A stretch of 64,000 nucleotides of DNA, taken from positions 310,001 through 374,000 of the forward strand of contig NZ_LBHV01000003.1 in NCBI RefSeq assembly GCF_001005825.1, written 5' to 3'. Below the pieces are notes generated by a model. The model saw nothing but the letters and a program-made list of their open reading frames with translations, was not told where the DNA came from and searched no databases. Positions 17,905 through 27,154 of this stretch are shown here, piece after piece. The translations under genes were made by a program, and so were the position numbers. The stretch's first letter is position 1, and each line of letters begins with the position of its first letter. The stretch is from Rhizobium sp. LC145 (GTDB lineage Bacteria; Pseudomonadota; Alphaproteobacteria; Rhizobiales; Rhizobiaceae).

Positions 17905-18819
17905 GTGACGGACGAACAAAAGACCGCTGCGCGCGGCTACCGCGTCGCAAACACTTTCGTGCAGGCGCGCCCGCTGGAGCCGGCGCTCTATCTCGTCGCC
18001 ACGCCGATCGGCAATCTCGGCGATATCACGCTGCGGGCGCTCGAGACGCTGGCGGGGGCGGACGTGCTCGCCTGCGAGGATACCCGCGTCACCCGCGTGC
18101 TGCTCGACCGTTACGGCATCGTCAACCGGCCCTTCTCCTATCACGAGCACAATGCGGATGAGGCCGGGCCGCGTCTCATGGCCGCGCTGGGGGAGGGGAA
18201 ATCGGTGGCGCTCGTCTCCGATGCCGGTACGCCGCTGGTCTCCGATCCCGGATACAGGCTGGGGCAGATGGCGATCGAGGCCGGGCACCGGGTGGTGCCG
18301 ATCCCCGGCGCGTCGGCGCCGCTTGCGGCACTCGTCGGCTCTGGAATGCCGTCCGATGCTTTTCTCTTTGCCGGGTTCCTGCCGGTCAAGGACAAGGGCA
18401 AGCGCGATCGGCTGGCCGAGCTTTCCAGAGTGCCGGCAACGCTGATCTTCTTCGAGTCTCCCCATCGCATCGGCGCGAGTCTCGCGACCGCCGCGGATGT
18501 CCTCGGCCCGAACCGCCACGCCACCGTCTGCCGGGAGCTGACGAAGACCTTCGAGGAGTTCAGGCGCGGCCCGCTTGGGGAACTCGCCGCCTATTACGGT
18601 GAGGACCGGGTCGTGAAGGGCGAGATCGTGCTCCTCGTGGCACCTCCCGAAATCGACGACGTGCCGGGCGCGGTCGAGGTCGATGTCCTCTTGCGGGAAC
18701 TCGCCGCCTCGATGCCCACCGCCAAGGCGGCTGCGGAAGCCGCAAGGCTCACCGGCCTTTCCCGTAAGGACCTTTACCAGCGGCTTCTCGGCCTGAAGGG
18801 CGAAGATGGCGCAGGATGA
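17905..18819 (+). CDS. rsmI: 16S rRNA (cytidine1402-2'-O)-methyltransferase
   Basis: 304 residues. SAM-dependent SPOUT-unrelated (tetrapyrrole-methylase fold) enzyme that 2'-O-methylates C1402 in the ribosomal decoding centre. Key segments: [44 protein letters not shown] and FFESPHRI. It uses a GTG start at 17905 with a poor ribosome site. The 3' end overlaps yraN by 14 bp, the standard rsmI-yraN pairing in alphaproteobacteria. Confidence 0.95.
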   Translation: MTDEQKTAARGYRVANTFVQARPLEPALYLVATPIGNLGDITLRALETLAGADVLACEDTRVTRVLLDRYGIVNRPFSYHEHNADEAGPRLMAALGEGKSVALVSDAGTPLVSDPGYRLGQMAIEAGHRVVPIPGASAPLAALVGSGMPSDAFLFAGFLPVKDKGKRDRLAELSRVPATLIFFESPHRIGASLATAADVLGPNRHATVCRELTKTFEEFRRGPLGELAAYYGEDRVVKGEIVLLVAPPEIDDVPGAVEVDVLLRELAASMPTAKAAAEAARLTGLSRKDLYQRLLGLKGEDGAG

Positions 18820-19174
18820 CTGGAGCCTGAAGCGCAGGAAAGCCGTGCGCCGGGGGCATTTCTCGGAATATCTCGCGGCATTTTTCCTGTTCGCGAAGGG
18901 CTACCGCATTCTCGCCATCCGCTATCGAACCAGGCTCGGAGAGATCGATATCATCGCCAGGAAGGGTGATCTCGCTGTCTTCGTCGAGGTGAAGGCGCGC
19001 CGGGTCGAGCAGGAGGCGATCGACGCGGTGGGCTTTGCCGCGCAGAGGCGCATCCGGGCCGCGAGCGATCTGTGGCTCGCAAGGCGGGCCGATGCCGCCC
19101 GCCTGTCGCAACGCTATGACATCGTGACCGTTTTGCCGGGCCGCCTGCCGCGGCATTTTCCCGACGCTTTCTAG
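18806..19174 (+). CDS. YraN family (UPF0102) endonuclease-like protein
   Basis: 122 residues. It has the PD-(D/E)xK-like nuclease core: [21 protein letters not shown], with Asp, Glu and Lys arranged as in Holliday-junction resolvase-related folds. The family function is not settled. Translationally coupled to rsmI. In many relatives gshB follows within a short distance; here ugpBAEC and a cupin gene lie between. Confidence 0.9.
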   Translation: MAQDDWSLKRRKAVRRGHFSEYLAAFFLFAKGYRILAIRYRTRLGEIDIIARKGDLAVFVEVKARRVEQEAIDAVGFAAQRRIRAASDLWLARRADAARLSQRYDIVTVLPGRLPRHFPDAF

Positions 19175-19231
19175 GTCATTTTCTCAGCTTTTTGCACGGC
19201 TGTGCACAGCACCGTTCCATTTGTAATCATT

Positions 19232-19260
19232 CCGACATGAAACTGTGACGATGGCGTCAC
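19232..19260 (+). promoter_or_regulatory. Candidate PHO box (three 7-bp repeats) for ugpBAEC
   Basis: Three heptamers in 11-bp phase: CCGACAT (19232-19238), CTGTGAC (19243-19249) and GCGTCAC (19254-19260). Each matches 5 of 7 positions of the PhoB consensus CTGTCAT/C, and each pair is separated by four bases as PhoB sites require. The last repeat ends 52 bp before the ugpB ATG. ugp operons are classical PhoB targets. Confidence 0.65.
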
Positions 19261-19312
19261 ATGAGCGCTCTATTGCGGCTCTTATCCATTACACGCTGGA
19301 GAGGGTCGAAGC

Positions 19313-20611
19313 ATGTTCCGGAAATTTTCGATGGCCGCGACCGCGGTCGCACTGTCTGCGTCGCACACGCTTGCGGCGACTGAAATCACCTGGTGGCACG
19401 GCATGGGTGGCCGCAATGGCGAGGTCATCAACGAGGTCTCTCAGAAATTCAATGCCTCGCAGACGGCTTGCAACCTGACGCCGATCTCGAAGGGTACCTA
19501 CGAAGAGGCCCTCGCTGGTGGCATCGCTGCCTTCCGCTCGGGCGAGCAGCCGAACATTCTGCAGGTTTTTGATGCCGGCGCTGCCACCATCATCAACGCC
19601 AAGGGCGCAACCGTCGCCGCTGAAGACCTAATCAACAACGCCGGCTACAAGTTTGACCGCGAAGCCTTCATCGAAGGCGTCCGTTACTTCTACGCTGATT
19701 CCGACGGCAAGTTCGTGGGCATGCCGTTCAATTCTTCCGCGCCGATCATGTACGTCAATACGCAGGCTTTCGAAAAGGCAGGCGTAGCGGTTCCGAAGAC
19801 CTGGGAAGAATTCGAGGCCGCGGCTCCGAAGCTTAAGGAAGCCGGCTATATCGCGCTGACGGCATCGCAGCTGACATGGCAGTTCACCGAGAACTTCTTC
19901 TCGCGCCATAACATCCAGTTTGCGACGAACAACAATGGCTACGACAGCGTTGTCGATACCAAAATGAACCTGACGGACGAGCATCTCGTCAAGATGTTCG
20001 AAAAGCTCAAGGAATGGGCTGACGCTGGCTATTACGGTTTCTACGGCGCGGGCTGGAACGACAACCAGAAACCTTTCGAAGAGGGCAAGGTTGCGCTGTG
20101 GATCGGCTCGTCGGGTTCGTTCGGCGGCCTCCAGAAGACCGCCACCATGCCGTTCTCGGCCGATTTCCTGCCTTACTGGTTCGACGTTAAGGGCGCCGGC
20201 ACGAACACCTTCATCGGTGGCGCGGCCCTCTTTGCAATGGCCGGCAAGCCGGAAGCCGAGAACAAGTGCGTCGCGGATTTCTTCCAGTTCCTCACGTCCC
20301 CGGAAATCCAGAAGTTCTACCACCAGGCCACCGGCTACGTCGCCATCACCCAGGCGGCCTACGAACTGGCCAAGAAGGAAGGCTATTACGAAAAGCAGCC
20401 GGTTGCCGAAGTCGGCATCAAGCAGCTCATGCTTCCCTCCGGTGAATGGTCCAAGGGTTATCGTCTCGGCTTCTATCCGCAGATCCGCTCCATCATGGAG
20501 CGCGAATACAACAAGATCTTTGCGGGCGAGACCACGGTGAAGCAGGCTTTCGAAACGATCGAGAAGGAAGGCAACGACCTCCTCGCCCGCTTCGCCAAGA
20601 CCGCCGGCTGA
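19313..20611 (+). CDS. ugpB: sn-glycerol-3-phosphate ABC transporter, binding protein
   Basis: 432 residues, exported (signal MFRKFSMAATAVALSASHTLAA, cleavage near residue 22). It begins TEITWWHGMGGRNGEVINEV, a strong UgpB hallmark, and retains the ligand-site segments SKGTYEEAL, YWFDVKGAGTNTFIGGAAL and GYRLGFYPQIRSIM. It binds glycerol-3-phosphate and glycerophosphodiesters in the periplasm for UgpAEC. First gene of the operon, behind the PHO-box candidate. Its codon usage appears less GC-biased than its neighbours, as expected for a highly expressed binding protein. Confidence 0.95.
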   Translation: MFRKFSMAATAVALSASHTLAATEITWWHGMGGRNGEVINEVSQKFNASQTACNLTPISKGTYEEALAGGIAAFRSGEQPNILQVFDAGAATIINAKGATVAAEDLINNAGYKFDREAFIEGVRYFYADSDGKFVGMPFNSSAPIMYVNTQAFEKAGVAVPKTWEEFEAAAPKLKEAGYIALTASQLTWQFTENFFSRHNIQFATNNNGYDSVVDTKMNLTDEHLVKMFEKLKEWADAGYYGFYGAGWNDNQKPFEEGKVALWIGSSGSFGGLQKTATMPFSADFLPYWFDVKGAGTNTFIGGAALFAMAGKPEAENKCVADFFQFLTSPEIQKFYHQATGYVAITQAAYELAKKEGYYEKQPVAEVGIKQLMLPSGEWSKGYRLGFYPQIRSIMEREYNKIFAGETTVKQAFETIEKEGNDLLARFAKTAG

Positions 20612-20623
20612 TTCAGGATCGCT

Positions 20624-20659
20624 AGGAAGTCCGCTCACCCGTCGGTGAGCGGACTTCCT
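20624..20659 (+). terminator. Perfect hairpin between ugpB and ugpA
   Basis: A 16-bp perfect stem (20624-20639 with 20644-20659, four-base loop) lies 13 bp past the ugpB stop and 25 bp before the ugpA start. There is no T run, so it is better read as a transcript-stabilising or attenuating hairpin giving extra ugpB mRNA than as a full terminator. Confidence 0.75.
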
Positions 20660-20684
20660 CTATGATGAAGAGGGGAAAGTTGCC

Positions 20685-21668
20685 GTGACCTATACGACGT
20701 CACCATCGGGTGCCGGTCGTCTCCTTCCCTGGCTGGGCGGAGGCCGCAGGGTTCGCAGCGCACGGGCGCGCGAAACTGCGACGGAGATGAAACGCGTACA
20801 GTTTTCCTCTCCCGTGTTGCCCTATCTGTTTCTCTTCCCGCAGCTTGCGGTCATTTTCGTCTTCTTCTATTGGCCGTCGGTCCAGGCCATTCAGTCCTCC
20901 TTCTATCTCGAGGACCCCTTCGGCTTCGGTTCCACCTTCGTGGGACTGAGCAATTATGCCGATGCGGTGTTCAGCCCGGAATATCAGTCGATCGCCCTTT
21001 TCACGGCGGTCTTCACAGCCCTGGTCACTCTGTTTTCGCTTTCGATCGGCCTGCTGCTCGCGGTCAAGGCCGACAAGGTCATTCGCGGCAGTTCGGCATA
21101 CAAGACCCTGCTGATTTCCGTCTACGCCATCGCCGCGCCGGTCGCGGGCCTTATCGGAATGATGCTTTTCGATCAGCATATCGGGCCCTTCGTGGAAATG
21201 GCATCCTGGTTCGGCTGGAACATGCGCGTGGGCTTGAGCTATTTCGACACCGCCTTTGCGATGATCGTCGTCGCGGTGTGGAAGCAGGTGCCCTATAATT
21301 TCATCTTCTTCCTGTCGGGGTTGCAGAACGTTCCGATGTCCGTCCGCGAGGCCGCCACCATCGATTGCCGATCGGGCTTCCGGCGGTTCTGGACGGTGGT
21401 CCTGCCGCTGCTTGCGCCGACGGCTTTCTTCCTGCTGATCATCAACGTCACCTATTCCCTGTTCGACACTTTCGGCCTGATCGACGTGATGGTGAAGGAC
21501 AAGCCGGCGAACAACCCGATCACCCTCGTCTACAAGGTCTATAACGACGGCTTCCGCGGCAACGATATCGGCGGTTCGTCGGCCCAGTCTGTCATCCTGA
21601 TGATCGTGGTGTTCGCGCTGACCGTCATCCAGTTCCGCTTGATCGAGCGGCGTATCCACTACACTTGA
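20685..21668 (+). CDS. ugpA: sn-glycerol-3-phosphate ABC transporter, permease UgpA
   Basis: Inner-membrane permease with six TM segments and the EAA loop VREAATIDCRSGFRRFWTVVLPLLAP. LPYLFLFPQLAVIFVFFYWPSVQAIQSSF at the start of the conserved region matches UgpA. The GTG at 20685 has a good AGGGGAAA site and gives 327 residues. An ATG at 20787 gives 293 residues, closer to the usual length, but its GGAG is only one base away. I report the longer form and regard the 34-residue extension as uncertain. Confidence 0.93.
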   Translation: MTYTTSPSGAGRLLPWLGGGRRVRSARARETATEMKRVQFSSPVLPYLFLFPQLAVIFVFFYWPSVQAIQSSFYLEDPFGFGSTFVGLSNYADAVFSPEYQSIALFTAVFTALVTLFSLSIGLLLAVKADKVIRGSSAYKTLLISVYAIAAPVAGLIGMMLFDQHIGPFVEMASWFGWNMRVGLSYFDTAFAMIVVAVWKQVPYNFIFFLSGLQNVPMSVREAATIDCRSGFRRFWTVVLPLLAPTAFFLLIINVTYSLFDTFGLIDVMVKDKPANNPITLVYKVYNDGFRGNDIGGSSAQSVILMIVVFALTVIQFRLIERRIHYT

Positions 21669-21678
21669 GGGGACGGTC

Positions 21679-22521
21679 ATGCACCGCACGAACCTGTCGG
21701 ATCATCTTGTCCTCATCTTCGGCTCGCTCTTCCTGTTTCTTCCGGTCATCGTCGCTTTCATGACGTCGACGCATACCGCGGCCGACATCCACAGCAACGG
21801 CATCGCCATTACCCCGGGCGGACATTTCTTCGAGACCTATGAAAAGGTGCTGACGCAAAAAGGCGGCTTCACCGGCGAAATTACCGGCGCGCGGATGGTG
21901 ATGAATTCGCTGATCCTCGGCGTCGGCTTTGCGGCCGGCAAGATCGTTCTTTCGATGATGGCTGCCTATGCCATCGTCTATTTCAGGTTTCCCATGGCGA
22001 CGCTCGCCTTCTGGGTGATCTTCACGACGCTGCTTCTGCCGCTGGAAGTCCGCATCATGCCCTCCTACCAGGTCATGTCGAGCCTCGGTCTGCTCAACTC
22101 CTATACCGGGCTCATCGTGCCTCTTCTGGCGTCCGCCACCGGCACTTTCTATTTCCGGCAATTCTTCAAGTCGGTGCCGGAGGAACTTCTCGAAGCAGCG
22201 CGAATGGATGGTGCAGGTCCGTTCAAGTTCTTCTTCGATATTCTGGTACCGCTATCGCGTACGATGATCGCGGCGATCTTCATCATCATGTTCGTCTACG
22301 GCTGGAACCAGTATCTTTGGCCGATGCTGATGACGACGGATGAGAAGTTCTTCACCCTGATGCGCGGCATCAAATCGATCCTGCAGGTTTGGATCGGCTC
22401 GCAAATTCCGGATTACAACGAAGCTTTCGCGCTCGCGGTGCTCGCCATGGTGCCGCCGCTGCTGATCGTGGTGATTTTCCAGAGATGGTTCATCAAAGGC
22501 CTGACCGAAAGCGATAAATAA
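21679..22521 (+). CDS. ugpE: sn-glycerol-3-phosphate ABC transporter, permease UgpE
   Basis: 280 residues, six TM segments, second permease of the Ugp system. The EAA motif is [27 protein letters not shown], and the C-terminus [13 protein letters not shown] is typical of UgpE. It follows ugpA by 10 bp and precedes ugpC by 11 bp. Confidence 0.95.
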   Translation: MHRTNLSDHLVLIFGSLFLFLPVIVAFMTSTHTAADIHSNGIAITPGGHFFETYEKVLTQKGGFTGEITGARMVMNSLILGVGFAAGKIVLSMMAAYAIVYFRFPMATLAFWVIFTTLLLPLEVRIMPSYQVMSSLGLLNSYTGLIVPLLASATGTFYFRQFFKSVPEELLEAARMDGAGPFKFFFDILVPLSRTMIAAIFIIMFVYGWNQYLWPMLMTTDEKFFTLMRGIKSILQVWIGSQIPDYNEAFALAVLAMVPPLLIVVIFQRWFIKGLTESDK

Positions 22522-22532
22522 AGGAGAAGGCA

Positions 22533-23636
22533 GTGGCAGCGATCGACATCAACAACGTTCACAAGGTCTATGCCGGCGGCGTTACGGCGGTATCCGACGT
22601 TCAGCTTCAGATCGCCGATGGTGAGTTCATCGTCCTGGTCGGTCCGTCCGGCTGCGGCAAGTCCACGCTCCTGCGCATGGTCGCGGGACTGGAGACGATA
22701 TCGGAAGGCGAGGTGAAGATCGGCAGCCGCGTGGTGAACGAGACGGAGCCGGCCGACCGGGATATCGCCATGGTCTTCCAGAACTATGCGCTCTATCCGC
22801 ATATGACGGTCTATAACAACCTCGCCTATGGCCTGAAGAACCGCGGCACGCCGAAAGCGGAGATCGAGGCCCGCGTGGCCGAGGCCGCCCGCATGCTGGA
22901 GATCACCCAGTTCCTCGACCGCCGGCCGAAGCAGCTTTCCGGCGGCCAGCGCCAGCGCGTCGCCATGGGACGCGCGATCGTGCGCAAGCCGGCCGCCTTC
23001 CTGTTCGATGAGCCTCTGTCCAATCTGGATGCGAAGCTGCGCGTTTCCATGCGCGGCGAGATCAAGCGCCTGCAGCGCCGGCTGGGCACCACCTCCATCT
23101 ATGTCACGCATGACCAGCTCGAAGCCATGACGCTCGCCGACCGTCTTGTCGTGCTGAACGGCGGCAGGGTGGAGCAGATCGGCGCGCCGCTCGAGGTCTA
23201 CCATGCGCCGGCCTCCACCTTCGTCGCAAGTTTCATCGGCTCGCCGGCCATGAATCTCATGCAGGGCGAATTGCATGGTGACCGGCTGGCGATCGGGCCG
23301 GCGATCCTTGGCCTCAATGGTTTCGCGCCGATCTCCGGACCGGTCACGGTGGGGATACGCGCGGAGGACCTGCGCCTTGCCCGCGTGGAGGAAGAGGCAA
23401 TGCCCTTCCGGCTCGATTACGTCGAGGAACTCGGCTCTCAACGCCTGGTTCACGGTTCGGTTGGGGACCAGACATTGACCGCAGCCGTGCCGGCCGAGAC
23501 CGAACTGGTCTCCGAGATGCGCCTTGCGATCAACCCGCGCCGGCTGCATTTCTTTGCGCCGGAAACGGGCAAGCGCATCGCCTCGGCTGCTCCGGCCGCG
23601 GCAGCGTCGGTTTCGGTTGCGCAGCCGGTTGCCTGA
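22533..23636 (+). CDS. ugpC: sn-glycerol-3-phosphate ABC transporter, ATPase UgpC
   Basis: 367 residues. MalK-type ATPase with Walker [10 protein letters not shown] (37-45), Q-loop [12 protein letters not shown], signature LSGGQRQRV, Walker [13 protein letters not shown], the His switch [14 protein letters not shown] and a C-terminal TOBE regulatory domain. An Ala/Val-rich tail ([16 protein letters not shown]) extends beyond the usual end. GTG start preceded by AAGGAGAAGG. It energises G3P uptake and is the last gene of the ugp operon. Confidence 0.96.
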   Translation: MAAIDINNVHKVYAGGVTAVSDVQLQIADGEFIVLVGPSGCGKSTLLRMVAGLETISEGEVKIGSRVVNETEPADRDIAMVFQNYALYPHMTVYNNLAYGLKNRGTPKAEIEARVAEAARMLEITQFLDRRPKQLSGGQRQRVAMGRAIVRKPAAFLFDEPLSNLDAKLRVSMRGEIKRLQRRLGTTSIYVTHDQLEAMTLADRLVVLNGGRVEQIGAPLEVYHAPASTFVASFIGSPAMNLMQGELHGDRLAIGPAILGLNGFAPISGPVTVGIRAEDLRLARVEEEAMPFRLDYVEELGSQRLVHGSVGDQTLTAAVPAETELVSEMRLAINPRRLHFFAPETGKRIASAAPAAAASVSVAQPVA

Positions 23637-23753
23637 GCCATCCGGATGTGGTGCGAAATCGGCAATCGTTAAAATTGCGATGGCGTCTTGAACCGGCCGC
23701 TTACCTCTTGCCCCTATCTTCCCCCGGCCTGACGGTGAAAAAGGGGGAAGAAA

Positions 23754-24257
23754 ATGACTTGGCAAATATGGGCGGCGACAGCGGCCGCCGCTGCAATCCG
23801 CTACAAGCCCTATGTGCCGGAAAACTCGGCAGTAAAGCCTTTTGTCGGGGCGTGTCCGCATTCGCTGGAGATGCAGCCATTGCCGATCGAGCCGAGTTGG
23901 GTCCTGGCCGGCAATCCGCAGGCGCGTGCGGCTTCCCATTCCAAAGCGGAGGACCAATGCGCGGCGACCGGCGTATGGGATTGTACCGCAGGCACCTTCC
24001 GCTGGTTTTTCGGCTGGGACGAGACCGTGGTCATCCTCGAGGGCGAGGTGCATGTGACGGCGGAGGATGGCACGGAACGCACCCTTCATCGCGGCGATGT
24101 CGCCTATTTCAAGGGCGGCACCTGGGCCACCTGGCGCATCGACAGCTACGTCAAGAAGATCGCCTTCCTGCGCAAGCCCTTCCCGGCGCCGCTGGCCTTC
24201 CTTTATCGCCTGCGCAATATGTTGCGCCCGAAGCAGGCGATCGGTCTCGCCGGTTGA
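23754..24257 (+). CDS. Cupin-fold protein (DUF861-type)
   Basis: 167 residues. The C-terminal half is a single small cupin barrel: WDCTAGTFRWFFGWDETVVILEGEVHVTAEDG, then LHRGDVAYFKGGTWATWRI, the pattern of the (S)-ureidoglycine aminohydrolase/DUF861 cupins. The N-terminus (WQIWAATAAAAAIRY) is mildly hydrophobic and could be a membrane anchor. Metal-binding histidines are reduced, so catalysis is uncertain. It lies between ugpC and gshB on the same strand, 117 bp from ugpC. Role unknown. Confidence 0.8.
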   Translation: MTWQIWAATAAAAAIRYKPYVPENSAVKPFVGACPHSLEMQPLPIEPSWVLAGNPQARAASHSKAEDQCAATGVWDCTAGTFRWFFGWDETVVILEGEVHVTAEDGTERTLHRGDVAYFKGGTWATWRIDSYVKKIAFLRKPFPAPLAFLYRLRNMLRPKQAIGLAG

Positions 24258-24326
24258 TGCCTGACCGGTTGCCTTTGGAGGCCCGCCGTCCTACATCAGG
24301 CGGGCATTTCTCGAGGGGCTTCAGTC

Positions 24327-25277
24327 ATGGCGAAAATCCGCAAAGTCGCATTCCAGATGGATCATGTGTCCGGCATCAATATCGCCGGGGATTCCACCTT
24401 CGCAATGGCGCTGGAAGCGCAGGCGCGCGGCTTCGAGCTCTTCCATTATACTCCCGACCGGCTGACCATGCGCGACGGCAAGGTCTATGCTGCCGTGGAG
24501 CCGATGCAGCTGCGCGACGCCAAGGGCGATCATTTCACCCTCGGTGAGAAGGAGCGCGTCGATCTCTCGACCATGGACGTCGTCCATCTGCGCCAGGACC
24601 CTCCCTTCGACATGGGCTATATCACCTCCACGCACCTCTTGGAGCGCATCCATCCGAAGACGCTGGTGGTCAACGATCCCGCCTGGGTTCGCAATTCGCC
24701 GGAAAAGATCTTCGTCACCGAATTCGCCGACCTGATGCCGGCAACGCTGATTTCCCGTGATCCCGCCGAGATCGCCCGTTTCCGCGAGGAGATGGGCGAT
24801 ATCATCCTGAAGCCGCTTTACGGCAATGGCGGCGCCGGCGTCTTCCATTCGGCGCGCGATGACCGTAACTTTACCTCGCTGCTCGAGATGTTCGGTCAGA
24901 TGTATCGCGGCGAACCCTATATCGCGCAAGCCTACCTGCCGGCTGTTCGCAAGGGCGACAAGCGTATCCTGCTGGTCAACGGCGAGCCGGTGGGCGCCAT
25001 CAACCGCGTCCCGGCCGAGCATGACAGCCGCTCCAACATGCATGTCGGCGGCCGCGCCGAAGCGACCGAGATCACGCCGCGGGAGAAGGAAATCTGCGCC
25101 CGCATCGGCCCGGCGCTGCGCGAACGGGGCTTCCTCTTCGTCGGCATCGACGTCATCGGCGATTACATGACCGAGATCAACGTCACCTCGCCCACCGGTA
25201 TCCGTGAAGTGAAGAAGTTTGGCGGCGCCGACGTCGCAAGCCTTTTGTGGGATGCGATCGAAGAAAAACGCGCCTGA
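24327..25277 (+). CDS. gshB: Glutathione synthase
   Basis: 316 residues, ATP-grasp enzyme joining gamma-glutamylcysteine and glycine to form glutathione. N-terminal domain [29 protein letters not shown], then [15 protein letters not shown], the ATP-grasp glycine loop [14 protein letters not shown], and the metal/ATP site [19 protein letters not shown] are all intact. Cytoplasmic. In relatives it usually follows yraN more closely. It serves the glutathione pool used by the two GSTs in this window. Confidence 0.97.
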   Translation: MAKIRKVAFQMDHVSGINIAGDSTFAMALEAQARGFELFHYTPDRLTMRDGKVYAAVEPMQLRDAKGDHFTLGEKERVDLSTMDVVHLRQDPPFDMGYITSTHLLERIHPKTLVVNDPAWVRNSPEKIFVTEFADLMPATLISRDPAEIARFREEMGDIILKPLYGNGGAGVFHSARDDRNFTSLLEMFGQMYRGEPYIAQAYLPAVRKGDKRILLVNGEPVGAINRVPAEHDSRSNMHVGGRAEATEITPREKEICARIGPALRERGFLFVGIDVIGDYMTEINVTSPTGIREVKKFGGADVASLLWDAIEEKRA

Positions 25278-25350
25278 GCTTGGGCGATGATCTCTCTTTG
25301 TTCCACCAGTACAACCGCTTGCAACCAGGTTGCATCGGGCGCGTGAGAAC

Positions 25351-25365
25351 GTTCGATAAACGTTC
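25351..25365 (+). promoter_or_regulatory. Alphaproteobacterial LexA (SOS) box upstream of comM
   Basis: GTTC at 25351-25354 and GTTC at 25362-25365 are separated by exactly seven bases, the direct-repeat SOS consensus of alphaproteobacteria (GTTC-N7-GTTC). It lies 130 bp upstream of the comM ATG. comM has been reported as part of the LexA regulon in this class. The rest of the gap 25278-25495 holds a perfect 15-base palindrome (TGCAACC, A, GGTTGCA, 25319-25333) and a 7-bp hairpin at 25461-25477, both unassigned. Confidence 0.65.
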
Positions 25366-25495
25366 TTGTTTTATTCCTTGTTCCATGCAAGATTGCAGTC
25401 GTCGAGGCGTTTAGCGTATCCCGCTAGCTGCTCCGGACATGCGGCGAATTCATTGTCGAGGGCGCGTCTCACGCGCCTGATGGGGCGGGGTGGAC

Positions 25496-27061
25496 ATGGT
25501 TGCGCGGGTTAGCACGGTTGCATTTCTGGGAATTGAGGGCGTTCCGGTCGAAGTTCAGGTCATGGTCGGGCCGGGCAAGATGCTGATGCCCATCGTCGGC
25601 CTTCCGGATAAGGCTGTGGCCGAAAGCCGGGAACGGGTGCAGGCCGCACTTCATGCCTCCGGTCTCGCATTGCCGCCGAAGAAGGTGACGGTCAATCTGG
25701 CGCCTGCGGACCTGCCCAAGGAGGGCTCGCATTTCGATCTGCCGATCGCGCTCGGGCTGATGGCGGTGCTCGGAGCCATTCCGGCGGATGCGCTGTCGGA
25801 TTATATGGTCATCGGTGAATTGAACCTTGACGGAACCTTGGCGCCGGTGGCCGGCGCGCTTCCTGCCGCGATTGCCGCAAGCGCCATGGGCAAGGGGTTC
25901 ATCTGCCCGGCAGACAGCGGTGCGGAAGCTGCATGGGCCAGTCCCGATTTAGATATTCTTGCGCCCCGCAGTCTCATCGCGCTTGCCAATCATTTTCGTG
26001 GTACGCAGGTGCTTTCGCGCCCGCAGCCGGCGATCCGCGCGGCACCCGCCAATCTTCCCGATCTGGCGGATATCAAAGGGCAGGAGAGCGCCAAGCGGGC
26101 GCTGGAAGTCGCGGCCGCTGGCGGGCATAACCTGCTGATGGTAGGTCCTCCCGGTTCCGGCAAGTCGATGCTGGCTGCCCGCCTTCCCTCGATCCTGCCG
26201 CCGCTTTCGGCTGCCGAACTGCTCGAAGTCTCGATGATACATTCGATCGCCGGCCAGCTTTCGGGCGGCAAACTGTCGGACCGCCGGCCCTATCGCACGC
26301 CGCATCATTCGGCCACCATGGCGGCGCTTGTGGGCGGCGGCTTGCGTGCCAAGCCGGGCGAGGCGTCGCTCGCGCACCATGGTATTCTCTTCCTGGATGA
26401 GTTTCCGGAGTTTTCGCCGCAGGCGCTGGATGCACTGCGCCAGCCGCTGGAAACCGGAGAATGTGTGATCGCCAGAGCCAATCACCGCGTTTCCTATCCC
26501 GCGAGCATCCAGCTTGTGGCCGCGATGAACCCCTGCCGATGCGGCATGGCGGGCGAGCCCGGCCACACCTGCGCTCGCGGCCCGAAATGCATGTCTGACT
26601 ATCAGGCCCGCATTTCGGGACCTCTCATGGACCGCATCGATATCCGCATCGACGTGCCGGCCGTTTCCGCAGCGGATCTCATCCGGCCGGCGCCGGCCGA
26701 GGCGAGCGCCGATGTCGCAAGACGCGTGGCCGCGGCGCGGGAGCGGCAACGCGAACGCTTCGTCTGGGCCGGCGCGCCGCAGGTTTCCACCAATGCCCGC
26801 TGCTCGACCGCGCTGATCGAGAAGATCGCTGAACCCGATCCGAGCGGGCTGCAGTTGCTGCGCGATGCGGCCGAAAAGCTGAAATTCTCGGCGCGGGGCT
26901 ATCACCGTGTGCTGAAGGTGGCGCGCACGCTGGCTGACCTCGACGGAAAGGATACGGTCGGCCGCATCCATCTCGCCGAAGCGATCTCCTATCGCATGGC
27001 CGGCGAGCGGTTGGCGGTGACGGCGGGGGGATTTGAGAAGCGAATAGTAATTGGCGAATAG
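25496..27061 (+). CDS. comM: ComM/YifB family Mg-chelatase-like AAA+ helicase
   Basis: 521 residues. An N-terminal Lon-protease-like subdomain is followed by an AAA+ module with Walker A GPPGSGKS (217-224), Walker B GILFLDEFPEFS (about 295-306), the zinc-type MNPCRCG and a C-terminal Mg-chelatase domain. ComM is a branch-migration helicase that promotes integration of transforming or recombining DNA. The ATG at 25496 is preferred over a GTG two codons upstream because of the GGGGTGG site. The TAG stop is the end of a CGAATAG repeat unit shared with the intergenic array. Likely SOS-regulated (box upstream). Confidence 0.93.
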   Translation: MVARVSTVAFLGIEGVPVEVQVMVGPGKMLMPIVGLPDKAVAESRERVQAALHASGLALPPKKVTVNLAPADLPKEGSHFDLPIALGLMAVLGAIPADALSDYMVIGELNLDGTLAPVAGALPAAIAASAMGKGFICPADSGAEAAWASPDLDILAPRSLIALANHFRGTQVLSRPQPAIRAAPANLPDLADIKGQESAKRALEVAAAGGHNLLMVGPPGSGKSMLAARLPSILPPLSAAELLEVSMIHSIAGQLSGGKLSDRRPYRTPHHSATMAALVGGGLRAKPGEASLAHHGILFLDEFPEFSPQALDALRQPLETGECVIARANHRVSYPASIQLVAAMNPCRCGMAGEPGHTCARGPKCMSDYQARISGPLMDRIDIRIDVPAVSAADLIRPAPAEASADVARRVAAARERQRERFVWAGAPQVSTNARCSTALIEKIAEPDPSGLQLLRDAAEKLKFSARGYHRVLKVARTLADLDGKDTVGRIHLAEAISYRMAGERLAVTAGGFEKRIVIGE

Positions 27062-27154
27062 CGAATAGAATTTTCCCGCCGCTTGCGCGTGATAGTTTCT
27101 TGAGAAATCCTATTCGCTATTCGCTATTCGCTATTCGCTATTCGCTATTCGCTA
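27041..27154. repeat. Heptamer repeats in inverted arrangement between comM and cysK
   Basis: Three CGAATAG units (27041-27047, 27055-27061, 27062-27068) at the 3' end of comM face six perfect tandem CTATTCG units (27110-27151) plus CTA (27152-27154). CTATTCG is the reverse complement of CGAATAG, so the blocks can pair as a stem of at least 14 bp across a 41-base loop. The second unit supplies the comM TAG, and the final CTA is the cysK TAG on the other strand. It may act as a bidirectional terminator; copy number is likely variable. Confidence 0.85.

Noticed and set aside
27110..27154. CRISPR-like appearance of regular repeats
   Set aside because: The unit is only 7 bp, tandem with no spacers and no cas genes nearby; it is a simple-sequence repeat.
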